NCBI RefSeq assembly: GCF_004212635.1
Contig: NZ_PSRT01000017.1
Coordinates: 1 to 64,000 of the forward strand
Direction: 5' to 3'
Source of the DNA: Bradyrhizobium genosp. SA-3
GTDB lineage: Bacteria > Pseudomonadota > Alphaproteobacteria > Rhizobiales > Xanthobacteraceae
Length of the DNA: 64,000 nt
Shown piece by piece: positions 39,914-48,842 of this stretch (positions are counted from its first letter, which is position 1; every line of letters begins with the position of its first letter). Under the pieces are notes generated by a model. That model was not told the DNA's origin and searched no databases. It was given only the letters and a program-made list of their open reading frames with translations. Made by a program: the position numbers and the translations under genes.

Positions 39914-39944
39914 TTCACCTCTCCCCGCTGGGGAGAGGTGACAC
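39914..39944. repeat. short hairpin (cacctctccccgctggggagaggtg)
   Basis: One perfect stem cacctctccc/gggagaggtg just after the serA stop, a member of the ctctcccc repeat family. A half-copy of the same sequence occurs near 18960-18985. Confidence 0.7.
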
Positions 39945-40005
39945 AGCAAGCCGACAGAGTCGGATCTTATCACGCCTGATACCGACATATTCCGACCCGC
40001 GGAAC

Positions 40006-40042
40006 AACGCCGCCTCCATCACCTGGAGGCGGCGTTTTATTT
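40006..40042 (+). terminator. Rho-independent terminator
   Basis: Stem aacgccgcctcc/ggaggcggcgtt with loop atcacct, followed by ttattttcc. It lies about 95 bp past serA and before the thiolase gene. Confidence 0.9.
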
Positions 40043-40120
40043 TCCCCGCGCTCGCCAAACTTTGTGTACCAATGGCGATAAGGACGCTCCGTTCCAAATC
40101 GTTCGAAAAGGGAGAACACA

Positions 40121-41293
40121 ATGCGTGAAGCCGTCATCGTTTCCTATGCGCGCACGGGCCTTGCGAAATCCGGCCGCGGCGGGTTCAACATCACGCCGCC
40201 GATGTCGCTCGCGGCCCACGCGATCCAGCACGCGGTGAAGCGCGCCGCCGTCGACAAGGACTATGTCGAGGACTGCTATCTCGGCAATTGCGCCCATGGC
40301 GCGCCGAACATCGGCCGCCAGGCCGCGCTGCTCGCGGGCCTGCCGAAGACCACTGCCGGCGTCTCGGTGAACCGCTTCTGCTCCTCGGGGCTGCAGACCA
40401 TCGCGATGGCCGCCAACTCGATCCGCTCCGACGGCGCCGACTGCATCGTCGCCGGCGGCGTCGAGAGCATCTCGATTCCGGGCGGCGGCTCGCCGAAGGA
40501 ATCGATCGATCCGGAACTGCTCAAGGTCGCGCCTGACATCTTCATGGCGATGATCGACACCGCCGACATCGTCGCCGAGCGCTACAAGCTCAGCCGCGAA
40601 TATCAGGACGAGTTCTCGCTGGAATCGCAGCGCCGCATGGCCGCGGCGCAGCAGGCCGGCAAGTTCAAGGACGAGATCGTCCCGATGAAGACCAAGATGA
40701 AGGTCGTCGACAAGCAGACCAAGGCGGAGTCGATCGTCGACTACGTCGTCGATCGCGACGAGTGCAACCGGCCCGACACCACGATGGAAGGCCTTGCCAA
40801 GCTCGAGCCGGTCAAGGGTCCCGGAAAGTTCGTCACCGCCGGCAATGCCAGCCAGCTCTCCGACGGCGCCGCCGCCGTGGTGCTGATGGAAGCCAAGGAC
40901 GCCGAGAAGCGCGGCCTCAAGCCGCTCGGCCGCTTCGTCGCCTGGGCGACCGCGGGCTGCGAGCCCGACGAGATGGGTATCGGCCCGGTGTTCGCGATCC
41001 CGAAGCTGCTCAAGCGCACCGGCCTCAAGATCGACGACATCGATCTGTGGGAGCTCAACGAAGCCTTCGCCAGCCAGTGCCTGTATTGCCGCGACCAGCT
41101 CGGCATCGATCCCGCCAAGTACAACGTCAACGGCGGCTCGATCGCGATCGGCCATCCCTTCGGCATGACCGGCGCGCGGCTCACCGGCCATCTGCTGCAG
41201 GAAGGCGCGCGCCGCAAGGCCAAGTGGGGCGTCGTGACGATGTGCATCGGCGGGGGCCAGGGCGGCGCCGGCCTGTTCGAGATCTACAGCTGA
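40121..41293 (+). CDS. Acetyl-CoA acetyltransferase / thiolase
   Basis: A 390-residue thiolase. The acyl-carrying Cys is in VNRFCSSGLQT (near residue 88), the C-terminal active-site His in GGSIAIGHPFGMTGAR and the second Cys in CIGGGQGGAGLFE. The NEAFA box (DLWELNEAFAS) completes the signature. It could be degradative (3-ketoacyl-CoA thiolase) or biosynthetic; no beta-oxidation partner lies beside it. Own terminator follows. In many Bradyrhizobium strains such thiolases are named acetyl-CoA C-acyltransferase. Confidence 0.95.
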   Translation: MREAVIVSYARTGLAKSGRGGFNITPPMSLAAHAIQHAVKRAAVDKDYVEDCYLGNCAHGAPNIGRQAALLAGLPKTTAGVSVNRFCSSGLQTIAMAANSIRSDGADCIVAGGVESISIPGGGSPKESIDPELLKVAPDIFMAMIDTADIVAERYKLSREYQDEFSLESQRRMAAAQQAGKFKDEIVPMKTKMKVVDKQTKAESIVDYVVDRDECNRPDTTMEGLAKLEPVKGPGKFVTAGNASQLSDGAAAVVLMEAKDAEKRGLKPLGRFVAWATAGCEPDEMGIGPVFAIPKLLKRTGLKIDDIDLWELNEAFASQCLYCRDQLGIDPAKYNVNGGSIAIGHPFGMTGARLTGHLLQEGARRKAKWGVVTMCIGGGQGGAGLFEIYS

Positions 41294-41312
41294 TCCAGGC
41301 CGCAGGAACGCG

Positions 41313-41348
41313 AAAGGGCACGGCGCCGCAAGCGCCGTGCCCTTTTTT
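41313..41348 (+). terminator. Rho-independent terminator after the thiolase gene
   Basis: Stem aaagggcacggcg/cgccgtgcccttt with loop ccgcaag and a run of six T; about 20 bp past the stop. Confidence 0.95.
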
Positions 41349-41486
41349 ATTTGAGTTATTTGAGCGCCTACGCGGGAACTCGGGCAAATCGTGATCAACC
41401 TCTACGGTGCTATTCTAATAAAGACAACCGCAGCGAAAGGTGCTAAAGCTTGCTTGCGATGCAGCTTGTAATGGGGAGGGGCGCAA

Positions 41487-42653
41487 ATGGCCTTTTCGGA
41501 CCCGAGCTCGGCGATCCAAAACATCATAGACGCGGCCGTCAGCGATTACATGGGGATGGCGGTCTACGTCTTCACGGATTTTGACGGCTCCGGCACCCCC
41601 TCCGCAAAGTTCTTCTCTCCCTCTAAGACTGAAGTCTGGGACTCAAACCATGATGTCGTGAGCGCTGCGAAGCTGCCAAATACTCTGTTCGAAATCGGAT
41701 CCATTTCAAAAGTATTCACATCCAGGATTTTTTACAGTCTTCAAGGCACATATGACGGGAATACGGTTGGGTCCTGCATGCCCTCGATTTCCCTGCCGGC
41801 AGCGATCAGCGGGATTCCGGTTGCCGACATCGTCACTTATGCTTCTGGGTTTCCGCAGGACAATGACGAGCCCCCCGATCCGCGGGGACAATTCTGCCCG
41901 CCCAGCAACTTGCAGAACCTCGCCGACCTCATCGAATGGTTCAACAGCGGACAGCACTCGTCCTGGATCTGCCCCGCGGGCCACTGCTACACGTATTCAA
42001 ACCTTGCCTGGTCCCTCCTGGCTATCGTCGGTTTCAACCCGCAGAACCCCTACGTCGACGTCTATGATGAGTACAACGCGCAACTCGCGGTGCTGTGCGC
42101 GGATCTGGGCATGAACAACACCGCGTTGTTCATGACGAGCCAAGTTCCCAGCATGGCGTGTGGGTATGACGGGACGCAGCCTTACGACGTGGGTCAGAGC
42201 TATAAGCCGGGCCCAACGATGGAGTTCGGCGCCGGAGCGATCGTCAGCTGCGCCTCGGACATGCTTCAATGGCTGCTCTACAACATGGGCCAACTGCAGC
42301 CTTCAGCAACGGAATTCGCCATCCTGCAGATGCAGCAGCAGGCCAGCCCGGCCCGCGGCAAATGCGGTACGACGGGCACCTGCCAGGTGCAGACGCAGGG
42401 CCCCACGGTCGCAATTGGATGGTTCTTTCCGAAAATCGCCGGCGCGGCGGGACGTGTCCTGTCGAAAGATGGCAGCGTACCGGGCTTCAGCTCGTGGATG
42501 GGGTTTGAGAGCTGGGTTCAGAACGGCGCAAACGCTCCGTCGGGCAATGGCGTCATGGTTCTGTCCGCCGGCAGCCTCGCCTCGTCCGTGGGACAGAAAA
42601 TCATGTCCACTCTTCTGAGCGCCGACGTCGAGGGTGGTTTGTCGTCGAGTTGA
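41487..42653 (+). CDS. Serine hydrolase of the beta-lactamase / DD-peptidase class C fold, atypical
   Basis: A 388-residue protein. The class C active-site triad pattern is present: Ser72-x-x-Lys75 in GSISKVF, Tyr170-Ser171-Asn172 in YTYSNLAW, and a KDG in VLSKDGSVPGFSSW in place of KTG. No signal peptide is visible (MAFSDPSSAIQNII), so it is probably cytoplasmic or exported by another route. It is Cys-rich for this fold (several CPxx motifs, such as WICPAGHCYTY). Codon use is visibly less GC-biased than in its neighbours (many AA/AT-ending codons). Substrate unknown; neither a regulator nor partner genes are adjacent. Probably acquired. Confidence 0.8.
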   Translation: MAFSDPSSAIQNIIDAAVSDYMGMAVYVFTDFDGSGTPSAKFFSPSKTEVWDSNHDVVSAAKLPNTLFEIGSISKVFTSRIFYSLQGTYDGNTVGSCMPSISLPAAISGIPVADIVTYASGFPQDNDEPPDPRGQFCPPSNLQNLADLIEWFNSGQHSSWICPAGHCYTYSNLAWSLLAIVGFNPQNPYVDVYDEYNAQLAVLCADLGMNNTALFMTSQVPSMACGYDGTQPYDVGQSYKPGPTMEFGAGAIVSCASDMLQWLLYNMGQLQPSATEFAILQMQQQASPARGKCGTTGTCQVQTQGPTVAIGWFFPKIAGAAGRVLSKDGSVPGFSSWMGFESWVQNGANAPSGNGVMVLSAGSLASSVGQKIMSTLLSADVEGGLSSS

Positions 42654-42675
42654 CCGAAGTCACCGTCGCTGCGGC

Positions 42676-42720
42676 TCGATGGATTCCGGGCTCGCGCCGA
42701 GAGGCGCGCCCCGGAATGAC
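42676..42720. repeat. palindromic repeat (ggattccggg...cccggaat family)
   Basis: ggattccgggctcgcgcc and ggcgcgccccggaat form one hairpin between the serine hydrolase and the convergent kinase gene. Confidence 0.7.
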
Positions 42721-42764
42721 GGCCCGAGCGAGGTCGCGGCTCGCTCGATTCATTGCAATCTCCC

Positions 42765-45700
42765 TTAAGCCTTCGCCAGCGCCGGCGCGAACACCACTTC
42801 GATCAGCGTGCCGGAATTGCCCGCGCTCTTGATGTTGAACTGGGCGCGGTTGGCTTCGACCAGCGCCTTGGTCAACGACAGGCTGAGCGCGGCGCTGTCT
42901 GCGGCATCGCCCGGCGGCGGGGTGCGGAACGGCTCCATCGCGGCGGCGACTTCGCGTTCGCTGAGACCATGGCCGGTGTCGCGGATGCGAAGCGCGATCT
43001 CGCCGCGATCGGTCAGCGCGGTCGAGACGATGACCTGGCCGCCGGCGCTCGCGAGCCGGATCGAGTTCGAGATCAGGTTCACGGTGATCTGCCGCATCGC
43101 GCGCGCATCCACTGTCACCTGCGGCAGCGCGTGCGCCAGCGAGGTGCGGATGATGATACGCTCGCGGTTGGCCTGCGGCTGCATCACCGTAACGCAGGCC
43201 TCGACGAGGTCGTTGAGATTGAGGTTGGCGAAGTTGAGGTCGAGCTTGCCGGTCTCGATCCGCGACAGCTCCAAGAGATCGTCGATGATGGCGATGACGC
43301 GCTCGCCGGAGGCGCGGATATCCTTCATGTATTCGCCATAGCGCTCGTTGCCGAGCGCGCCGAAACGTTCGGAGATCATCACCTCGGCAAAGCCGATGAT
43401 GGCGTTGAGCGGGGTGCGGATCTCGTGGCTGATCCGTGCCAGCATGTCGGCCTTGGCCGTCGCTGCGCCGTCGGCGCGGCGGCGGGCCTGCGTCAGCTCG
43501 CTCTCGCCCTTCTTGCTTTGGGAGAGATCGCGGAACACGGCGAAGAAGTTCGGCCCGTCCGGCCGCGTGCGGCCCATGATCATCGCGAGCGGAATGACGC
43601 CGCCCTTCTTCTCGCGGCCCAGCACCTCGCGGCCGTGGTCGAGCAGGCTCGCAATGCCCTGGCTCTTGAGGCTTTCGAGATAGTCGGCGACGATCTGCTG
43701 GCTCTCCGGCGCGAACAGTGTCGACAGATTCTGCTCGAGCAGCGTATCGCCGTCATAGCCGAACAGCGCCTCGGCGCTGCGGTTGCAGGCGTGGATGTTG
43801 CCTTCGGCATCGAACATCACGATGCCCTCGGCCGTGGTGTCCAGGATCGCGGCGAGATCCTCGGCGTCGGCATCGCCGGCCGCGGGCTCGAGGTCGGGCG
43901 CGTAGGGGAAGGATTCGGGGACAATCGTCTCGGCGATGACGGGCGCAGCGACGATGGGCGCGGCCTGTGGCAGCGCGCAGATCAGCGCATGCGCGCTCTC
44001 GCCGTCCCAGTCGATCGTGTGCAGATACGCCTCGGTGGCCGCAAGCGGCTCTTCGCCGTTCGCGATCGCCGCGCTGATGGTCACCGGCGTGCCGCCTTGC
44101 GACGTGCTGCTGGCTGCAGAGACGCCCGGCTCGACATAGAGCGCGTCCAGCCCGCCGGCATGCTCCAGCGCGCTCAGGTTGGCATAGCCCATGCGCGCGA
44201 GGAAGGCGGGGTTGGCGTAGAGCAGGCGATCGAGACGATAGATCAGGATGCCCGTCGGCAACAGGTCGAGCAGCGCGCGGTCGCGCGCGGTCGCGCCGCG
44301 TGCCGGCGGCGCAGGCTCGATCAGCCATTCGGCTGCGGCTTGCGACGCTTCAAGCTCCGGCGCAGGTGGTTCGGGTGTGATCTCCGCGGCCGGCGGCTCG
44401 GATGTATCAGCCGCGATCGTCTCGCGGTCACGTTCAAGGCGCTCGGACAATTGCCGGGCGAGCTCGTTGAACGCGCTGTTCTCGACCGGCGTCAGCGTCG
44501 GCGAGCGTGCATCGCCATGCGGGCGGAACGGCACGACATTGGGAGGCGTTTCCACTGGCGTTTCCACTGACGTCTCGGGCTCGGTTGGGTGTGAAGTCGC
44601 GTCGGGTGTGGGGTCGGGCAGTTCAGCTTCAGGCTCAGGCTCGGGTGCAGGCGGTTCGATGGGCGGAGGCGGCGTCGCGGCCTCGCCCTCGGGCTCGGAG
44701 TCCGGCTCGACGACATCGGCGGACAGGCCGCGCTGCGCCGGCACCTCGGCCAGCCGCTCGAAACGCCGGAGCGCTTCGAGCCGGTTGAGACCGTCGAGAT
44801 CGCGGCAGACGCCGAAGCCCTTGAAGCCCGCGAAATTCCGCTCGCGATCGTAGATCGGCAGGCCCGCGAGCTCGACCGGCAGATGCTCGCCGCCATCGGC
44901 GGGCCAGTTCACGGTGATGCCGGCCCAGGTATCGTGGCTTTCCAGCGCCCGCGCAACGCGCCCCTCGGGATCGAGCGCAAATTGTTCGGCGATTTCGCGC
45001 CAGGGGCGGCCGAAGCCGGCGGCGGTGTGCGGGCCCATCAGGCGGATGAATTCGTCGGAGAGCAGCACAAAGCGTCCCTCGGCATCCATCTGCCACAGGA
45101 AGCGCAGCGGATGCTGATGCGGTGCGGGCGTCTCTGTGTGGCCCGACGGCAGCTCGAACATGGCTGACGTGATCGGCGCGGCCTGCGGCGACACAATGGC
45201 CTGGGCGCAGTTTTCAACCGGAGTCTTGGCCGCGGTGGTCTGCCCGGGCACCGGTTCTTGGAAGGCCTCCACGAGCGCTTCGCTCACGGCAGGTTCAGGC
45301 GCGGGCGTCATCGTCTCGGCTGTTTCGCTTGCATCGGCCGGCTCTGCGAAAGCATCGAACAATGCGATCCCGACTGGCGCATTCTGCGGTGGCGGCTTGC
45401 CCGGCATCCCGGCGTCCTGTTGCGCGACTGAAACCCGTGCTTCGGCGGCGTGCGGCATGCTTTTAGGCGAGGCCGCTGCGCGCGCATCTTGCGCGGGATC
45501 GATCAGCGCGACGAGGCCGATATCCGCGCCGGTGCCGACCCGTTGCAGTACCATCTGGCCGATGCCGATCGGCGTCGCGGCGCGGCCGCTAGTGAGCGCT
45601 TCGCTGCGGGCCCGGTCGAGGCCGGCCTCAAAGAGATCGCGAAAGCCGAGCAGGGAACGGGCGGCTTCGCTGGCGCCGACGAACATCCCGTCAGGCGCGA

Positions 45701-46139
45701 ACGCGGCCATCGGCACCTTGGCGCCAGCGACGAGACGATGCAGCCGCTCGACCAGCGGCATGGGGCGCAGCGTCGGGTCCATCGCGGCGACGAGCACGCC
45801 ATGGCCGCCATCGGCAAAGTCGAGCCGCGCGCAGGCGCAGGTCATCAGCATGCCGAGCCGGGCGCCGAAGCCGCGCAGCCGCTCGAGCCGCACATTGCCG
45901 TTCGCCGGCAGGCTGCGGGCCAGCCGGGCGACCTGGCGGCGATGGCTGTCCGCCGGGCCGAGCGTCCTGTCCGCCAGCGCCGCGGCATGCGCCGCGCCGA
46001 ACAGTTTTGCGCCGACCGGATTGGCCCAGAGCACGCGCGTCCCGTCGATCGACCACAGCCAGGCGGGCAGCGGAGAGGTCGCGTGCACGGCCAGCCGGGG
46101 ATCGCCCACGCCTCGCAACTGGAAATCCGAACTCTTCAT
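42765..46139 (-). CDS. Large PAS-domain sensor histidine kinase (PdhS/PleC/DivJ-like)
   Basis: A 1124-residue kinase. The N-terminal half contains a PAS-like start (WLWSIDGTRVLWANPVGAKL), a long Pro/Glu/Ala-rich linker (for example EPEPEAELPDPTPDA near residues 500-520) and further PAS segments (MFDAEGNIHACNRSAEALFG near 785-805). The C-terminal kinase has the phospho-acceptor His905 in HEIRTPLNAIIGF, the N-box TVNLISNSI near 1019-1027, and DTGHGLSE. No transmembrane segment is evident and there is no receiver domain. The HisKA sequence and layout resemble PdhS/PleC/DivJ cell-cycle kinases that act on DivK in alphaproteobacteria; that role is inference. Confidence 0.85.
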   Translation of the reverse strand: MKSSDFQLRGVGDPRLAVHATSPLPAWLWSIDGTRVLWANPVGAKLFGAAHAAALADRTLGPADSHRRQVARLARSLPANGNVRLERLRGFGARLGMLMTCACARLDFADGGHGVLVAAMDPTLRPMPLVERLHRLVAGAKVPMAAFAPDGMFVGASEAARSLLGFRDLFEAGLDRARSEALTSGRAATPIGIGQMVLQRVGTGADIGLVALIDPAQDARAAASPKSMPHAAEARVSVAQQDAGMPGKPPPQNAPVGIALFDAFAEPADASETAETMTPAPEPAVSEALVEAFQEPVPGQTTAAKTPVENCAQAIVSPQAAPITSAMFELPSGHTETPAPHQHPLRFLWQMDAEGRFVLLSDEFIRLMGPHTAAGFGRPWREIAEQFALDPEGRVARALESHDTWAGITVNWPADGGEHLPVELAGLPIYDRERNFAGFKGFGVCRDLDGLNRLEALRRFERLAEVPAQRGLSADVVEPDSEPEGEAATPPPPIEPPAPEPEPEAELPDPTPDATSHPTEPETSVETPVETPPNVVPFRPHGDARSPTLTPVENSAFNELARQLSERLERDRETIAADTSEPPAAEITPEPPAPELEASQAAAEWLIEPAPPARGATARDRALLDLLPTGILIYRLDRLLYANPAFLARMGYANLSALEHAGGLDALYVEPGVSAASSTSQGGTPVTISAAIANGEEPLAATEAYLHTIDWDGESAHALICALPQAAPIVAAPVIAETIVPESFPYAPDLEPAAGDADAEDLAAILDTTAEGIVMFDAEGNIHACNRSAEALFGYDGDTLLEQNLSTLFAPESQQIVADYLESLKSQGIASLLDHGREVLGREKKGGVIPLAMIMGRTRPDGPNFFAVFRDLSQSKKGESELTQARRRADGAATAKADMLARISHEIRTPLNAIIGFAEVMISERFGALGNERYGEYMKDIRASGERVIAIIDDLLELSRIETGKLDLNFANLNLNDLVEACVTVMQPQANRERIIIRTSLAHALPQVTVDARAMRQITVNLISNSIRLASAGGQVIVSTALTDRGEIALRIRDTGHGLSEREVAAAMEPFRTPPPGDAADSAALSLSLTKALVEANRAQFNIKSAGNSGTLIEVVFAPALAKA

Positions 46140-46352
46140 CCGACCGGCTTTAAGTCTCGCTTGTCAGCGTGGGGCGGCTGCGCGGGAATGGCAGCCTTAA
46201 GAAAGAGTTAGTATCGCCCGCAGGCGCGGGCAGGTCCACGGTCAGGGTCTCTCACATCCAGCCTAAAGCCGCGATAACCTTAATGGTCCCGAACCCGCAA
46301 GCCGCAGCCCGCTTGCATCCAAGGGATTCGCGAGGCCGTTCATGCCTCAGCA

Positions 46353-46458
46353 CGTCATTCCGGGGCGCGCGGAGCGCGAGCCCGGAATCCATTCATCGGC
46401 GGACTCTGGGGCCCGATGGATTCCGGCCTCCCTCGCTTCGCTCGGGCCCCGGAATGAC
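46353..46458. repeat. palindromic repeat (cgtcattccggggcgcg family)
   Basis: Arms cgtcattccggggc and gccccggaatgacag enclose aatccattc.../...gatggatt. Same family as 17747 and 42676. Confidence 0.8.
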
Positions 46459-46555
46459 AGCGGTGGGCACCCCATTTTCCCTCAACCACCGGTTCCCCAT
46501 CCCTGGAACCTCACCCTCCCCGAGATTAAATTTTCATGACGCATGTTGGATCGCA

Positions 46556-46566
46556 TTGCGATGCAC
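46556..46566 (+). promoter_or_regulatory. Possible PhaR-binding palindrome before the phasin gene
   Basis: TTGCGATGCAC lies 164 bp before the phasin ATG. It matches 10 of 11 positions of TTGCRNYGCAA, the site I recall reported for PhaR in B. diazoefficiens. PhaR represses phasin genes when no PHB granules are present. The recall of the motif should be verified. Confidence 0.4.
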
Positions 46567-46729
46567 AATGTTGACATGATGCACGGCAATAATGGCGGTG
46601 CTGGGCGAGCCATCTCGTTTGTTTCGCGTTTCCAGTCTACGTACCCGCTCAATGCGATGGCCCAAACTCGGGGCCGGCGGGCGCGCCAGAAGGCTCACTC
46701 CATTTTTTCAATTTGCGTGAGGGACAACC

Positions 46730-47164
46730 ATGACAGGTGCGACTGATCCGTTTTCTGCCTCGATCATCCCGTTCGAGGTTCCCGAGCAGATGCGTGCGTT
46801 CGCCGAAAAGGGCGTGTCGCAGGCCCGCGAGAACTACGCCAAGTTCAAGGACGCCGCCGAGACCCACAACGGCACCGTCGAGGCCGTGTTCACCTCCGCC
46901 AGCAAGGGCGCGAGCGAGTACACCGCCAAGCTGGTGGAGTTTATGAAGGCCAACAGCAGCGCCCAGCTGGACTTCGCCCAGCAGCTGTTCGGCGCCAAAT
47001 CGCCGTCGGAAGCGCTGGAGCTGTGGACCGGCCACGCCCGCAAGCAGCTCGAGACCTTCCAGTCCCAGGCCAAGGAGCTGGTCGAGCTCAGCCAGCGCGT
47101 CGCCAATGAGACCGCCGAGCCGATCAAGGCCTCCGCCTCGAAGTACTACCCGCCCGCCGCCTGA
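46730..47164 (+). CDS. Phasin family protein
   Basis: A 144-residue amphipathic helical protein: DPFSASIIPFEVPEQMRAFA, VSQARENYAKFKDAAETHNG, VEFMKANSSAQLDFAQQLF and LETFQSQAKELVELSQRVAN. The heptad-like helices and the length match the Phasin_2 family, which coats polyhydroxybutyrate granules and controls their size. The start ATG 46730 begins the protein-like part, with GGGACAACC upstream. A strong terminator follows. No phaC or phaZ is nearby, so it acts as a stand-alone granule protein gene. Confidence 0.9.
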   Translation: MTGATDPFSASIIPFEVPEQMRAFAEKGVSQARENYAKFKDAAETHNGTVEAVFTSASKGASEYTAKLVEFMKANSSAQLDFAQQLFGAKSPSEALELWTGHARKQLETFQSQAKELVELSQRVANETAEPIKASASKYYPPAA

Positions 47165-47189
47165 GCGGTGAGGCCGGTTTGACTTGAGA

Positions 47190-47218
47190 AACCCGGGCCG
47201 AAAGGCCCGGTTTTTTTT
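47190..47218 (+). terminator. Rho-independent terminator after the phasin gene
   Basis: Stem acccgggcc/ggcccggt with loop gaaa and a run of eight T, 25 bp past the stop. Confidence 0.95.
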
Positions 47219-47220
47219 CA

Positions 47221-47311
47221 CCTCGCCCGCTTGCTTTGCGGGAGAGGTCGGCGCGCTCCGGGCGATGCGGAGCATCGTCCCGCGCGCCGGGTGAGGGTTC
47301 TCTCCCCGCGG
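47221..47311. repeat. palindromic repeat (ctcgcccgctt / ctctccccgcgggg family)
   Basis: Left ctcgcccgcttgctttgcgg and the complementary gagagaacccg... right side flank gcgatgcggagcatcgtcccgcgc. It covers the first part of the 290-bp gap before tRNA-His; nothing else is seen to 47510. Confidence 0.65.
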
Positions 47312-47510
47312 GGAATCTTACCTGCAAGGGAGGGCGCAAACCTTCATGACCGCCATCAAGCCCGATTTCATCGCGTAAAGGATGATTTCCGCTGGTTTTT
47401 CGTCCGATTGCGGCCTTGCCAAAAACGCCCGTTGCACCTAGTTTCCGCCCCGTCCAGCCCCCTTAGGTCGCCGGCCTTTTCAGGCCCGCCTTGGAGCGGC
47501 TCGCCAGGAT

Positions 47511-47587
47511 GCAGTTGTAGCTCAGTTGGTTAGAGCGCCTGTCTGTGGAACAGGAGGTCGGTGGTTCGAGCCCACCCAACTGTACCA
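47511..47587 (+). tRNA. tRNA-His, anticodon GTG
   Basis: All arms pair: acceptor gcagttg/caactgt (first pair G-T), D arm gctc...gagc, anticodon stem cctgt/acagg with loop ctgtgga (anticodon gtg), T arm ggtgg ttcgagc ccacc. Position 73 is A and the CCA end is encoded. There is no extra G at position -1. The 3' end is followed directly by integrase-like sequence, so it is the likely insertion site of the adjacent element. Confidence 0.97.
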
Positions 47588-47669
47588 CCGTTGCGGATAA
47601 CTCCGCATTCTCAGCATCTTATTGATACCTCCCGGATTTGTGCCGCCTAAAATACAAAAGGCGTTACAA

Positions 47670-48644
47670 ATGGCATTGCGTATGGTCGCGTTGAACAGAG
47701 CCACAGCTGGTCGGTGGTTTGCTCGCAAGGGCATCCCCGAGGACGTCCGCGAGGACTACCAACGGCTCTATGGGCACAAGCGCGAAGCTCACCTCAAGCT
47801 TCCGGCCGACACTCCCAAGCACGAAGCCAAGGCGCGCCTCGGAGAGTGGGAGGCCGAGATTGAGACGCGCATCGCCACCCTGCGAGCCCAAAGGAACGGG
47901 GAGGGCCAACCACTCACCAAGCTCAACGCAATCGCTCTCGCGGGCCGCTGGTACAACTGGTTCGTGAAGCAGCACGAGGATGATCCAGGGCCGGCGAAGC
48001 GTTGGCGAGAAACGGCCAACTACTTCGTGTGGGATGTGCTGCGCGATGAGGCCCCTGACAGTTACGAGGAAGACCCCGGCTCAGACCCGCACTGCGACTG
48101 GGAGAAGACGCCCGAAGTTCGTGAGGCGGTCCGGCCGCATGTGGCTGAGCTGGCGCGCACGGCGACTTTCCTTGCCAGCGAAGGGAAGGCACTGAACGAC
48201 ACCGCATACGGATTGTTCGTTGACGCTGTGAGCGACAACCTGTTGCCCGCCTTGTCGGTACTTGAGAGACGGGCGAAAGGTGATTACTCGCCAGATGAGA
48301 CCCCAAACGCCTTCCCGCCGTTCACAGAAGGGCTCGCGCTTGGCTCATCAGGGGTGAGCTGCTGGGAGCTTTTCGAGGCCTTCGTTCTCGCAACGAAGCC
48401 GGCGGACAAGACTGTAAACCGATGGCGGGCAACGCCCGATGAGGAGCTACGCGATGCTCTGACGGGACGGAGCAGCGGGAAGTCCGTGGGCCGCACCTAC
48501 GGCGCCAAGGGCGATGTTGCAGCGCTGGGGTGCCAAGGTTCTAAAGCGAGCAGTGGATGACATTTCGTATCCCGGTCTGGACGTGTCGCGCGTCCAAACA
48601 TCAGTTTCTGTGAGGCGCTCGCACGTCACCAAGGGAAACCAATG
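47670..48644 (+). pseudogene. Tyrosine-recombinase integrase relic with deleted catalytic domain and frameshift
   Basis: The first 250 residues (MALRMVALNRATAGRWFARK, GIPEDVREDYQRLYGHKREA) are the N-terminal part of a rhizobial phage-type integrase (DUF6538-like), followed by SCWELFEAFVLATKPADKTV, the start of the core-binding domain. Then, at about 48425-48440, it jumps to ATPDEELRDALTGRSSGKSV, which is the extreme C-terminal tail of such integrases. The catalytic R...HxxR...Y domain is missing. A one-base frameshift near 48505-48515 then moves the tail MLQRWGAKVLKRAVDDISYP into another frame, ending at 48642-48644. It is inactive. Confidence 0.75.
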
Positions 48645-48842
48645 ACCGGCAGGGCCATTCGGCCTTTGCAAGAATTCAGCCCTTGTCGGCTGATGTGGCA
48701 GAAGCGGACCCGGACCGAGCAGATCGACAGGTCTGTCTGTGACCCATTGCGGAAATATTTGGAATTTTAGTACTGATCTCAGCTCCGGACGCAACTTGTC
48801 GAAATCTTGGTTGCTGCATCAGACGGAAGGCTCGTCGGCAAA

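Larger units (their letters stand above)
46140..46729. other. 590-bp intergenic region upstream of the phasin gene
   Basis: Holds a palindromic repeat (46353-46458), a possible PhaR site (46556-46566) and the promoter region of the phasin gene. No coding segment is supported; short frames here are shadows of the repeat. Confidence 0.6.
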
